The notes under the pieces are model-generated. The model saw only the letters and a program-made list of their open reading frames with translations, searched no databases and was not told where the DNA came from. Shown here one piece after another: positions 28,970 to 39,124 of a stretch of 64,000 nt of DNA. Both the position numbers and the translations under genes were made by a program. Location: the NCBI GenBank assembly GCA_016783675.1, contig JADHWE010000003.1, forward strand, positions 1-64,000, written 5' to 3'. Within the stretch, counting starts at the first letter, position 1; each line of letters starts with the position of its first letter. The stretch is from Kiritimatiellia bacterium (lineage in GTDB: Bacteria > Verrucomicrobiota > Kiritimatiellia > UBA8416 > JABMPJ01).

Positions 28970-30109
28970 ATGACAATCGAACGGCACAGAGCGTTGGCGG
29001 CATTCCAGTGGGAACTGCGGGCATCGCTTGAGTTTTTCCTGAACAACGGTTGGTATGGAGGAACGCGCGACTGGTCGAGGTTGCATGAGGCGCAGGCAGC
29101 GGCCTGCGGAAAGAGCCGTTCAGCATCCCCTCGGGGAACCGACTCGCCCGCTGAACAGGCCGCATGGATAGCCGACTGCTATTCGCAGTGGGTGGCACTG
29201 TCCGAAACACTGAGCTCCGAGGGACCTGCGGAGGTCAGGTGTGAAGCAGTCGACCTCTCGCACTACGGCGAGGCACGCCTGCGGCGCGCCATAGAGGGCC
29301 TGGCGGCCGCGTTCGACCAGTCCGTTGAATCGTGCCTGTTTGCCGGTCTACACGGGAGCATGGCTACGCTTGACTACACGCCCTATAGCGACATCGACGC
29401 ACTCGTGGTGCTTACGCCGGAGGCAGCGACGGATCCCGACCGGCTCTTGGATATTCGGCGTCAAACAACACGGGCCTGTTCGCATCTGTATGCCTATGAC
29501 CCCCTACAGCACCATGGGGTGTTCGCCTGTACAGGCTACGACCTGCGGTATTACCCCGAAGCTTTCCTGCCCCTTGCAACCCTGCAGCGTGCCAAGGGGT
29601 TCTCCGGTGCATGTTCGTTTGATGTTGCCGTGCGCAACTCGGCCGACGAAGCGCATGATAACTTCCGTCGGGTGACGTCGGCAATCCTGTCGCGCTCGGC
29701 TCTGGACTTGTGCAAGGCCGATGCCCGCCTGGTGAAGCTCACACTGAGCGCGTGCTATCTTGTTCCGTGCCTGTTTCTCGGGGCCATTGGTGAGTTCTGT
29801 TACAAGGGCGACTCCTTCGGGCGCATCGGTACGTACATTGATCGCGAGACACTGGATGTTCTGACAGAACTCTCCCGGATTCGAGACACGTGGTCGTTCT
29901 CCCAAACCTTCGCCCGCTATGAAGGCACCTTGCAGAGGTGCGGCCTTTCCCCGCGCTGGATACGTCGCGTGGCACGATCCACGACCGACAAGCTGTTCCT
30001 CGCCACGCTGAGAGAACGCCGCGAGTTACTGGATCGCATCCCCGCGGTGGTATCGGCGTTTGTCACAGCCTTGGACCGACACGAGGAAGGGGGCACGCAT
30101 GTGGAGTGA
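28970..30109 (+). CDS. Nucleotidyltransferase-like (polymerase-beta superfamily) protein 1
   Basis: LHGSMATLDYTPYSDIDALVVL matches GSx(n)SDhDhhhh. Confidence 0.65.
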   Translation: MTIERHRALAAFQWELRASLEFFLNNGWYGGTRDWSRLHEAQAAACGKSRSASPRGTDSPAEQAAWIADCYSQWVALSETLSSEGPAEVRCEAVDLSHYGEARLRRAIEGLAAAFDQSVESCLFAGLHGSMATLDYTPYSDIDALVVLTPEAATDPDRLLDIRRQTTRACSHLYAYDPLQHHGVFACTGYDLRYYPEAFLPLATLQRAKGFSGACSFDVAVRNSADEAHDNFRRVTSAILSRSALDLCKADARLVKLTLSACYLVPCLFLGAIGEFCYKGDSFGRIGTYIDRETLDVLTELSRIRDTWSFSQTFARYEGTLQRCGLSPRWIRRVARSTTDKLFLATLRERRELLDRIPAVVSAFVTALDRHEEGGTHVE

Positions 30110-31250
30110 ATTCGAGAGGCTGACGCCTATTGCTCCCTCGGCGTACAAGGAAGCACTTGACGAGTATGTAGCCCGTGTTTCCCCGCTTCCAGGGGTTGTT
30201 GGCATAGCGACCTTCGGCAGCGTTAGAGACCCCGGCATATCCGATCTGGATGTTCTTGTCGTCGTCAGGGATGATGACCCGTCGCCTCCGGCCGATGTTT
30301 CCAACGCGGTACTTTCCCGCGAACCGGCCGGCAATGTGTGGGCGCATGACGTTTCTGTTCTTCCTGCCAGTCTGTGGAGCAGCCTGTCCTCGCTGGCATT
30401 CTGTTCGCACATGAATCCGGTCGCGGGGAACCTTGACGTCCCGTCACAGGACGTGGCCAGAGAAGCGTCGCTGCTTCTGCTGTTTGATGGACTCATGGAT
30501 CGGCTGCTTGTCGTGGCGCGCATGCTCTGCCGTCCACGCTGTCATACGCGGAACGTTCTTCTTGTTCTCAACTCGTTTGGTCACACCCTCTCTCTCTGTG
30601 AGAAGCTGCGCGTCCCGTTTGAACCCGTGCACGCAGAGCTATGCCGTGAGATCCGTGAGATCCGCGCCAACTGGTTCACGAGCGAGAGAACCGATGGTCT
30701 GTTCGATCTGAGTCGTGAGTTCCTCAAGGCATTCACAAGACTGGTCGGCCCCATCAGCGACGCACTAGCCACTCAGGAGAGCGCAATCGCATCCCCCCTG
30801 CCGGCCCCGACCATCAGGATCGGCGAGAATGTCTACATCGGGTTTGATGATCGGAGAGGCGGCGACTACGAGATCGTAACGAAGGAGGTCGCGCTTCCCT
30901 TCCGAACGGCCCGATTGCACAGGGTGAATTTCTGGTTTCCCCGCCGTACGTATGAAACGTATTTTGCCGCGTGTGTCGCGGCGATGCTCAAGAGTGGCTC
31001 GTCGCGATTGATATCATGGCACCTGCCTCGCCATGGCTCGGAATCTCGTGGTGTCGACCCGGGTGTGGTCGATAGGCTCGTGAAAAGACATGAGGCGATT
31101 GTCAGCCATGTACGGTTTCTTAGAGAGCATGCATATACATTCGGCGCTGTGCATGCGGCGGGCTTTCTGCCCGTCGGTCTGAAGAAGGTCGCTGCGACAA
31201 CCAGGGCGCGCCGCGCCGTCAGAACCTGGTTGGCGGGTATGTTGAGCTAG
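30099..31250 (+). CDS. Nucleotidyltransferase-like (polymerase-beta superfamily) protein 2
   Basis: GIATFGSVRDPGISDLDVLVVV matches GSx(n)SDhDhhhh; ATG 30099 overlaps the previous CDS by 11 nt. Confidence 0.65.
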   Translation: MWSEFERLTPIAPSAYKEALDEYVARVSPLPGVVGIATFGSVRDPGISDLDVLVVVRDDDPSPPADVSNAVLSREPAGNVWAHDVSVLPASLWSSLSSLAFCSHMNPVAGNLDVPSQDVAREASLLLLFDGLMDRLLVVARMLCRPRCHTRNVLLVLNSFGHTLSLCEKLRVPFEPVHAELCREIREIRANWFTSERTDGLFDLSREFLKAFTRLVGPISDALATQESAIASPLPAPTIRIGENVYIGFDDRRGGDYEIVTKEVALPFRTARLHRVNFWFPRRTYETYFAACVAAMLKSGSSRLISWHLPRHGSESRGVDPGVVDRLVKRHEAIVSHVRFLREHAYTFGAVHAAGFLPVGLKKVAATTRARRAVRTWLAGMLS

Positions 31251-31279
31251 CTGTTTTTGGAGAGGAGGCCAGCGCGTAT

Positions 31280-32206
31280 ATGAGCCAGAGAACGAGATCG
31301 ACGTGCTGGCCATTCGTGTGGTCCGTAGGCTCTAATCCCTCCCGTATCCTGTTCAGCAAGGCCTGCTTCAGCTACCTCTCCTGGTGGCGGCGCCCGAGCT
31401 TCCTTCGAGGGGGTGGCAGCAAAAAGGATACGCTTTTCGCGGGACCATGGGTTGGCGAGTTCGGCTGGGAGCTCATGGACTGGCAGGGCTATCTCCGGGC
31501 GCTCCGGGGGCGTTACAAACGAATCATCGTATCTGCCCGGCCTTCGAGCAAAGCGCTCTACGACGATTTCTGCGATGAGTTTGTGCCTCATGGGATCAGA
31601 GGCGAGTCGAATGCGCACACGATATTTGGAATCGAGAATCCGCACGAGCTGGCGCGTGTACTGAATGCGATTCCCGCCAACTGCGACCATCTTCCGCCCT
31701 TGCGCTACATTCCGCAGGACGAGCAGTCCTTCATCCGGTTTGGAGGCGATCATTCAGACGAAACAGCTCCGGATATACTTGTGCACGCTCGTGGCAGGGC
31801 GAGTGTTCCCGGAAGAAACTGGCCGGTCGAACAGTGGCAACATCTCGCCGCTCTACTGCAAGAAGAGGGGATGACGGTTGGGTGCATCGGGTTACGCAAT
31901 GCCACGCTGGAAGTCGAAGGTGTGGTGGACTACAGGGACCTGCCGCTCGCGGAGACCATGCAGCTCATGTCGTCCTGCAAGTGTGTTGTGGGACCCTCGT
32001 CGGGAGCCATGCACCTGGCGTCGCTCTGTGGGTCGCCCCACGTAGTGTGGACAGACCGGAAAAGCTATGGCATGGGGAAAACCAGTCGCGAGAAGTATGA
32101 GTCATGGTGGAATCCACTGCAGACTCCAGTGGCGGTAATGGATGAAAGTGGGTTCTCCCCAGACGTAGCAGATGTCCGGGCATGTATCCGTGGGTTGCTT
32201 AGGTAG
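31280..32206 (+). CDS. GT9-like (heptosyltransferase-like) glycosyltransferase
   Basis: GRNWPVEQWQHLAALLQEEGMTVGCIG...MQLMSSCKCVVGPSSGAMHLASLCGSPHVVW. Confidence 0.72.
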   Translation: MSQRTRSTCWPFVWSVGSNPSRILFSKACFSYLSWWRRPSFLRGGGSKKDTLFAGPWVGEFGWELMDWQGYLRALRGRYKRIIVSARPSSKALYDDFCDEFVPHGIRGESNAHTIFGIENPHELARVLNAIPANCDHLPPLRYIPQDEQSFIRFGGDHSDETAPDILVHARGRASVPGRNWPVEQWQHLAALLQEEGMTVGCIGLRNATLEVEGVVDYRDLPLAETMQLMSSCKCVVGPSSGAMHLASLCGSPHVVWTDRKSYGMGKTSREKYESWWNPLQTPVAVMDESGFSPDVADVRACIRGLLR

Positions 32207-32213
32207 AGTGCGT

Positions 32214-34985
32214 ATGCAAAATGATGGTTCCAGCGGCGGAATGCGAAGGGGATGGGGGGTCCGGGCCTACACATTCTGGCCCCTGGCGCTTGGAGTCATA
32301 GTCGCGCTGTATCTCCTCGCGGAGCACTATGTCAAGGCATACTCAGACCCGATCGGTTTCCTGCACAAGGCGGAGGCGCTTTGGGCCGGTGCCCCGGTCA
32401 CGGAGAGGGCTTTTGTTTATCCGGCCCTGCTTGGTGCAGGGCTGAAGGCTCTCGGGTTCTCATACGTATTCCTGTTCAATCTCCCGTTCGTTCTGTTGCT
32501 GCTCTTCCTGGTCTGGCGGGTATTGCTGAGGACGCTTGAGCTGGATGCGGCCAAGGGGCTCGACAAGGCTGCTGGAGACTTTCTTGCTTTCGTGGGTGTG
32601 GCGCTGTTTGTCGTGCTGCACCATGAGTTGCTGCTCGAGCTGGTGAACCCGTTTCGAGAGCCCCTCAGTTTCGCGCTCGTACTCATCTCCGTGCTGAGTG
32701 CGTTGCGGTACGAGAAGAAGAGGAGCTGGCTCAGCGCACTTCTCTGTGGGCTATGGCTGGGGTTGGCTACGAGCGTGCGCGAGACGTGCATACTCGTCGC
32801 GCCACCGATCGCACTCTATGCCGGCATTAACTGGTGGCGGACCCGTGACCGGGCGTGGGGCCACTTCCTCCTGTTGGCCGCCGTGGGAGGAGTACTCGGA
32901 CTGGCGCCCTTCTTCCTTCAGAACTACATGCATTCCGGACAGGCTATTGTCCCTGGGTATGCCGCAAACAGAGTCCAGCTCGCTACCGACACTCAACGAT
33001 GGGACATTCCGGTTCCGGGAATGAGCATGGATCACTTTGCATCAACCGGGACAAAGACGATGCGGCATTTCCTGGCCAAGTACACGGGCCTTGGAGTCAT
33101 CCTGGTGCTCATCGCCGTGCTGAGGGGGGGAATCAGGAAAGACATCAAGATTGTGATGCTGCTGGTTTCGGCCGTGTTGCTGAACACGTTGTTCTACTCC
33201 TGCTACTGGTATATGAAGGAGAGGTATCTCCTGGTCATCGATCTCTTCCTGCTGCCTCTCGTTATCCTTGGGATCGTGCCGTTGGCGCAGCTGCTGTCCT
33301 TTACATCGCGGCGCTGGATGGCACCTCGCATTACGCGGTGGTTTGTGGGGGGTGCCTATGCGCTGGTCATGGCGTTCGTGGTCGGTGTGCTGTTCCTGGC
33401 GCAGCGACGGGCACCTGATCGACTCCAAGTCTGGCATAGCGGCACGCTGAGGCAGGAGATGTGTCCGCATCTCCAGGAACCATATAGTTTTGTGGGAAAG
33501 CGGCATCACTGCATGATGTTGGCCTGGCTTCTGGGTGGGACGTACGATGACATGGGGCGGCGGTTCGAGCGCATCGCAAGGTTGAGTCCAGATGATGCCG
33601 CGACGCTGTCGATCCACCTGGCCAGCAGCAGTGCAAGCATCCTGGAGAAGTGGGACAAAGGCAACGTCTATACGTACGAACAGACGGCCGCGCCCCTGCT
33701 CAAGAACTGGTTCGACTTTGCTCCCATCTTCTCGTGTGACGACCTGTCTGTGCCGCTTGACCACTATGGAAATCGAATGAATGGAGTCTTGTACCAGGTG
33801 AAGCCTTGGAGCGACACCAATATCGCGAGGACCATGGAAGTTCCTGCGGATGGCCTGAAGAACGTACTTGCGATTGACCCCAGGCGGATCTGGGATTCTC
33901 CAGAGCGAAGCTTCTGTTCTGTCCATCTTGACGGGGAGTATATTGGCGACCTTACGAACGGCCTCCAGTTCATCCATATTAGCGGAGAACTACTGAGGGA
34001 TAGAGAGACCGTCAGTGTGAGCGTGCGTTCAGATGCTCCGCTCCCGTCGAGTCCGTATATGCAGTGGCTTGCCGGGACACAGTACTTTGACCATGGTCTC
34101 GGAGCGTCTGGTGAGAGCTGGTACTATCCACACCTTTCCGAGTCACTTGTTGATGCGGCGCCCCTCAAGACAGATGGATGTCTCCTATTCAGCAGTGGGA
34201 CCGTCTCCGTTCCCCGGTGCGGGGGCCAGTCTGAAGAAGCCTTTGCCGAACTCCTTATAGAGGCATTCTATGATAGGACGGAAGGAGAGACTGGCGCACT
34301 GGAGCTTGAGGCCTCGGGCAAAGTGTGTACATACCCGCTTCCCGGGCGTAGGCAGAGGTCTTGGGTCAACGTGCCCCTGGGGCAGGCGAGAGGCGTTCTG
34401 CAGATGGTGCCAGTTGCGCTTCGGACGTCTTTTCCCTCCTATCGCGAGCAGAAGCGGGCCAAACGACTGGGGCATCGTCGAGACATAGCGTTTGTCAAAG
34501 TCTGTGCCGTACGTCTTTCGGCCTACCCCGTGAGCCAGAGCGAAACCCTCGAGATAGACGTAGGAGCCGAGAATGATGTTGCGTACGTGGCGGGAGGATT
34601 TCACCCACGTGAGAAACATAACTCGACGACGGTGCGCTGGACCACGGGGCGTGCACAGGTTCAACTTCCTCTTGCAGAATCGGCAGAGGGGTATAGCGTT
34701 CGGATTGAGAGCATGGGTCTCAGGGCACCGGGGATCGCGACTGTCCCATCAGTTGAGGTGGACGGGCGCGCGATCGAACCAGGCGCCATTGATCACGTTC
34801 ATGACGCGAGCAGAGGAGGGCGCAGCATCTTCTCGTTTGATCTTGTCCCTGAATGGGTGAACACGGAAGGACGAACGGCAGTGACCATCTCGGGAGATAC
34901 ATGGAGTCCCTCAGAGGTGTCGGGTTCACCGGACCGTCGTGAGCTGGGGTTTCTCTTGGATCGTATTGTCATCACGCCGAAATGA
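32214..34985 (+). CDS. Large GT-C-like membrane protein with C-terminal beta-type extracytoplasmic region (paralog A)
   Basis: N-terminal polytopic half with HYVKAYSDP and ELVNPFREPL; C-terminal WDSPERSFCSVHLDGEYIGDL, PLPGRRQRSWVNVPLGQ; shares these blocks with 44712..47684. Confidence 0.7.
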   Translation: MQNDGSSGGMRRGWGVRAYTFWPLALGVIVALYLLAEHYVKAYSDPIGFLHKAEALWAGAPVTERAFVYPALLGAGLKALGFSYVFLFNLPFVLLLLFLVWRVLLRTLELDAAKGLDKAAGDFLAFVGVALFVVLHHELLLELVNPFREPLSFALVLISVLSALRYEKKRSWLSALLCGLWLGLATSVRETCILVAPPIALYAGINWWRTRDRAWGHFLLLAAVGGVLGLAPFFLQNYMHSGQAIVPGYAANRVQLATDTQRWDIPVPGMSMDHFASTGTKTMRHFLAKYTGLGVILVLIAVLRGGIRKDIKIVMLLVSAVLLNTLFYSCYWYMKERYLLVIDLFLLPLVILGIVPLAQLLSFTSRRWMAPRITRWFVGGAYALVMAFVVGVLFLAQRRAPDRLQVWHSGTLRQEMCPHLQEPYSFVGKRHHCMMLAWLLGGTYDDMGRRFERIARLSPDDAATLSIHLASSSASILEKWDKGNVYTYEQTAAPLLKNWFDFAPIFSCDDLSVPLDHYGNRMNGVLYQVKPWSDTNIARTMEVPADGLKNVLAIDPRRIWDSPERSFCSVHLDGEYIGDLTNGLQFIHISGELLRDRETVSVSVRSDAPLPSSPYMQWLAGTQYFDHGLGASGESWYYPHLSESLVDAAPLKTDGCLLFSSGTVSVPRCGGQSEEAFAELLIEAFYDRTEGETGALELEASGKVCTYPLPGRRQRSWVNVPLGQARGVLQMVPVALRTSFPSYREQKRAKRLGHRRDIAFVKVCAVRLSAYPVSQSETLEIDVGAENDVAYVAGGFHPREKHNSTTVRWTTGRAQVQLPLAESAEGYSVRIESMGLRAPGIATVPSVEVDGRAIEPGAIDHVHDASRGGRSIFSFDLVPEWVNTEGRTAVTISGDTWSPSEVSGSPDRRELGFLLDRIVITPK

Positions 34986-35004
34986 CGGCAGTAGGGAAGA
35001 CGTT

Positions 35005-36984
35005 ATGTGTGGTATCTGCGGAGCAGTAACTTCGACCGACGTTCCGCTTCGGCAGACCGTCGTTGCGATGAACGAGGCGCAGGCTCACCGTGGACCCGAT
35101 GGTGAAGGATACTACCTCGACGGGATGGCATCGGGCGTCGTATACGCCAAGTCCGATGCATTGGACCAGCCCACGACCTGTGCCCTGGGCCACCGCCGCC
35201 TGGCCATCATTGATCCCGCCGGCGGAGCGCAGCCGATGCTCAGTGAGGATGGCCGCGTTGTCGCCCTCCTGAATGGGGAGATTTACAACTTCCGCGAACT
35301 GCGCACTGAGCTTGAGCAGGAGGGATGCTGCTTCCAAACCGACTCGGATACCGAGGTGCTCATCCATCTTCACCGGCAGAATCCCGATCATCCCGCGCGA
35401 TGGCTGGCCAGGCTCAACGGCATCTTCGCTATCGCGATTTGGGATCGCGTGCAGAGGCGACTGTTGCTGGCGCGCGACCACTACGGCGTGAAGCCGCTTC
35501 ACTACGCGCAGCATGAAGCGCGCTTCCTTTTTGCCTCCGAGATCAAGGCGCTGCTGGCGGCGGGGGTGCGGTCGCGACTGAACCGGTCCGCGCTGCATGC
35601 CTTCATGAATATCAGGTACGTACCGGGCACCCAGACCCTCTTCGAAGGCGTCAAGCGTTTGCCCCCCGCGCATTTCGCGTGGGTGAAGGACGGGCAGATG
35701 ACGGAAATGCAGCGGTTCTACACGCTCCCCTTGGCCGGAGCTGCTGCCTGCGACTCACGCGATGCAGCGTGTGCGGCCGTAGCTGCCGCGTTCGACCGCG
35801 CCGTCGAAAGGCAACTCGTGAGCGATGTACCCGTGGGCATGGCCCTTTCCGGCGGCCTCGATTCAAGTATGATCGTGGCTGCAGCCTCCCGGGCCTACCG
35901 GGAGGGCGCGGACCTGCGGACCGCAGACCGAATCCTGCGCACCTTCACGCTCGGTTTCAACGAGCCGACCGACGAGAATGAAGACGCGCGCATTGTGGCC
36001 GATCACTTCGGCACCGAGCACCACGACACACGCCTCGACGCGAACCCGCTCACCGGGGCCGCCGATGTGATTCGTGCCGTGGAAGAACCTAAGATCAACA
36101 TGATCCAGGGGTATGCGTTGGCTCGCTTCGTGAGACCGCACGTCAAAGTCATCTTTGGCGGGTTGGGGGGCGACGAGCTCTTCGCCGGCTATGACATTCA
36201 CCGTTTCTGCAACACGCTTGGGCGTCTACACAACGGCACACCACGCTGGCTGCAGCGTGGCCTCCTCGGTCCGTCAGGTCGCCTGTTGTGGCAGTTGCAG
36301 AGCCGCTCCGGAGTCCTGCGCACGGAGCACTATCGCATCGGGGCACAGATCGCGCTTGCGGCAGGTGATCGCGCGCAATTCTACACGCGCTTGCGCAATG
36401 CCTGGGACTATGATGACGGCATGTACGACCGGATCTACGCTGACCCCGATACGTTCCGAGCGCTTCCCCGCACGGGCAGCTACTTCGAACCACTGTTCTC
36501 AGGCAAAGGCAGCTACCTGGATGACGTACTGCGCGTCGAGTTCCAGACAAAGATGGTGAACGACTTCCTGGTGAACGAAGACCGTGTCACGAGTGCCCAT
36601 GGTGTAGAGGGGCGTGTGCCGTTCCTCGACCGGGATCTCGTCGAGCTGGCGTTCCAACTGCCCGGTCACTGGAAGATGAAAGGACGTGAAACGAAGACAT
36701 TGTGGAAGGACAGCGTCGGGGAAGTCCTGCCCTCGAGGATTCGGCAGAAGAAGAAGCACGGGTTCACCTTCAGCTCCTATCACCAGTGGGAGAAGGATCT
36801 GCGGGACGCTGTTGGACGCGAGTTGACGCAGGAGTGGTGCGCCGGGACTGGCATCTTCAGCCACGACTTCGTAGCGTCACTGCTGGAATACCCGCCGCAC
36901 GAGAATCTGCGCTGGCATTACTTCACGGCGTGGATGATGGTTGGCGTCAAACAGTGGATGGACGTATTCGATGTCGAAGTCTGA
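35005..36984 (+). CDS. asnB: Asparagine synthase (glutamine-hydrolysing)-like amidotransferase
   Basis: MCGICGAVTS N-terminal Cys2; AHRGPDGEGYY; GMALSGGLDSSMIVAAASRAY; GGLGGDELFAGY. Confidence 0.93.
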   Translation: MCGICGAVTSTDVPLRQTVVAMNEAQAHRGPDGEGYYLDGMASGVVYAKSDALDQPTTCALGHRRLAIIDPAGGAQPMLSEDGRVVALLNGEIYNFRELRTELEQEGCCFQTDSDTEVLIHLHRQNPDHPARWLARLNGIFAIAIWDRVQRRLLLARDHYGVKPLHYAQHEARFLFASEIKALLAAGVRSRLNRSALHAFMNIRYVPGTQTLFEGVKRLPPAHFAWVKDGQMTEMQRFYTLPLAGAAACDSRDAACAAVAAAFDRAVERQLVSDVPVGMALSGGLDSSMIVAAASRAYREGADLRTADRILRTFTLGFNEPTDENEDARIVADHFGTEHHDTRLDANPLTGAADVIRAVEEPKINMIQGYALARFVRPHVKVIFGGLGGDELFAGYDIHRFCNTLGRLHNGTPRWLQRGLLGPSGRLLWQLQSRSGVLRTEHYRIGAQIALAAGDRAQFYTRLRNAWDYDDGMYDRIYADPDTFRALPRTGSYFEPLFSGKGSYLDDVLRVEFQTKMVNDFLVNEDRVTSAHGVEGRVPFLDRDLVELAFQLPGHWKMKGRETKTLWKDSVGEVLPSRIRQKKKHGFTFSSYHQWEKDLRDAVGRELTQEWCAGTGIFSHDFVASLLEYPPHENLRWHYFTAWMMVGVKQWMDVFDVEV

Positions 36985-38089
36985 TGTGCGAGGCCTGTTT
37001 GTCCGTACTGCATGCGTGTTGCTATGCAGCATCTCGCCGCAGAAGAGCCGTGGCGAGAATGGTGCCGTCGCTGATCTCAACATGGCTATGGACGCGTTAG
37101 CGGCATTCGACGCAACCTGTCCGGGAAGAGGCATGGACCTCTACCGGGACGACACAAATCACTTCCCAATGGCGTACGCGCTCTATGCAAGTGCCTGTTG
37201 CGAGATAGGGGATATGACCAATGCCATTGGAGCGGCCAATTGGCTGATGACCCATTCGGACGAGGACAACGATGGGGTCGTTGGATGGGGATTACCGTTC
37301 GCATGGGATGCTTTCGGAGACGGGACAGAGAACCCCGCGCACACCGAGTACGGGATCACGACGGTTTGGTGTGTCCGGGCGTTGCTCGATGTATATGAGC
37401 AGGCGAATGACGAAAACGCACTGAGAGTTGCCCTCTCTGCTCTGGACGGATACCTGCAATACTACACCCGAACAGACAAAGGAGGGTTCTTCTGGTACTC
37501 CTCCAGAATCGAGGACGCCACGGGTGTTCATAACGTGTCATCGATGCTTATGAGCCAATATGCCAGGGCCTACAGACTCACCGGGAGGCGGCAATATCTG
37601 TCTCTGGCAAGTGAGACAGCGCAGTTCCTGGCAGAGGCGCGCCTGTGTTCGGAGTATGGCACCTACTGGTTTTACTCCACACGGCGCAAGAGGTACAACG
37701 ATTCCAAGCATGCCGCCTATATTGTTCAGGGCCTGGTGGATTTCAACCGATATTCAGGTCATGAGTTCTTCGATATCACGGGCTCAGTTGACTACCTACG
37801 GCGTTATGTTGAGGACGAACTGACGCATGAGTTTGCTGACTGTTCTCTCACGCCAACACGGTACAGAAAGATGCCGGCACGAGGGTGGGGATGTGGCATG
37901 CTCATCTATACTCTTTCGGAGGTGGGCGACTTTGGTGCAGCACGAGTGGCGGTTCGAACGCTGAAGGACTACAGGTTTCGGGGGGCCTGCTATGCCGTGA
38001 AACCGGGGGAAACGAAGTACACGCCACGAACCCAGGGACACGTTGCATTAGGGCTGGCTCGATTCATGAAGGAAAACACCGCGCACTAA
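36971..38089 (+). CDS. Six-hairpin ((alpha/alpha) toroid) glycosidase/epimerase-like protein
   Basis: WFYSTRRKRYNDSKHAAYIVQGLVDFNRYSG, repeated helical hairpins; overlaps asnB end. Confidence 0.6.
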   Translation: MSKSDVRGLFVRTACVLLCSISPQKSRGENGAVADLNMAMDALAAFDATCPGRGMDLYRDDTNHFPMAYALYASACCEIGDMTNAIGAANWLMTHSDEDNDGVVGWGLPFAWDAFGDGTENPAHTEYGITTVWCVRALLDVYEQANDENALRVALSALDGYLQYYTRTDKGGFFWYSSRIEDATGVHNVSSMLMSQYARAYRLTGRRQYLSLASETAQFLAEARLCSEYGTYWFYSTRRKRYNDSKHAAYIVQGLVDFNRYSGHEFFDITGSVDYLRRYVEDELTHEFADCSLTPTRYRKMPARGWGCGMLIYTLSEVGDFGAARVAVRTLKDYRFRGACYAVKPGETKYTPRTQGHVALGLARFMKENTAH

Positions 38090-38168
38090 TGATCTCAATC
38101 GTGTACAGTGCAGATCATCCGTGAAGGGATAGCGTCCGTTAACAGCACAGATCTGAGACAGAATCACG

Positions 38169-39119
38169 ATGAAAGACATCGCACTAGTTGGCTGTGGACG
38201 CATATCCGGGCGTCACATCGACGCCATATCGAAGACCTCCGGCTGCCGGATTGCGCTGGTGTGTGACGTGGACGAAGCCAAAGCAGCAGCTACGGCCGAT
38301 AAGGTCGGCTGTCCCTACGTGACCGACTACAACGACATCACGGGCGTGGATGTCGTATCTGTACTCACGCCATCCGGTTGGCATCCCAAGCATGCGTCCG
38401 AACTGGCAGAGAACACGGATGTACCCTACATCCTGTGCGAGAAGCCCGTGTCGCTCACCCTGCGAGAGGCATACGAGATGTTCAATCGTGTGGATGCCGC
38501 GGGAAAGACGATTCTGCCCGTGTATCAGAACCGCTTCAACCCCCTCGTCCGGTTCACGAAGGATCTGATCGACAGCGGCAAATTGGGAAAGATCCACCAG
38601 TTCATCTGCAACGTACTGTGGAACCGCAACGATGACTACTTCAAGATCGGATGGCATGGTACACGGGAGCTGGATGGCGGCGTTCTGTATACCCAGGCCA
38701 GCCACTACGTCGACATGGTGCACTACTTCTTTGGTGAAGTTGTTGAACACAAGGGTATTGGTGGTTCGCTGAGAGATCTCGAGGTGTACGACAGCATTTC
38801 GGCAACCATGAGCTTTCCCCATGGAACCGTCGGCACCATAAACGCGACAGTGAGTGTGTTCCGCGAGAACTACCTGACCGAGTTTACTCTCATTGCGGAG
38901 AAGGGCACGATTCGTCTCTCGGGCACAAACCTGAACAGGATCGACTCCTGGGACGTTGAGGGACTGGAGAAACCGGACATCGATTTCGCCATCGATCATG
39001 TCTATGGCAAAGGACATGACACGGTCTATGAATATATCTCGCAGGAACGTTGGGAGATGTTCCCCGCGCGGAGCGATGTGCTATCCGGCATTCGACTGAT
39101 GGAAATGCTCAGTTATTGA
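38169..39119 (+). CDS. Gfo/Idh/MocA family oxidoreductase (WbpB/WlbA-like)
   Basis: IALVGCGRISGRHIDAI Rossmann; ILCEKPVSLTLREA; HYVDMVHYFFG. Confidence 0.85.
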   Translation: MKDIALVGCGRISGRHIDAISKTSGCRIALVCDVDEAKAAATADKVGCPYVTDYNDITGVDVVSVLTPSGWHPKHASELAENTDVPYILCEKPVSLTLREAYEMFNRVDAAGKTILPVYQNRFNPLVRFTKDLIDSGKLGKIHQFICNVLWNRNDDYFKIGWHGTRELDGGVLYTQASHYVDMVHYFFGEVVEHKGIGGSLRDLEVYDSISATMSFPHGTVGTINATVSVFRENYLTEFTLIAEKGTIRLSGTNLNRIDSWDVEGLEKPDIDFAIDHVYGKGHDTVYEYISQERWEMFPARSDVLSGIRLMEMLSY

Positions 39120-39124
39120 GAAGC

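Noticed and set aside
33042-33977. 311-aa - strand ORF
   Set aside because: Antisense to the large GT-C-like gene; His/Gln/Arg-rich shadow composition.
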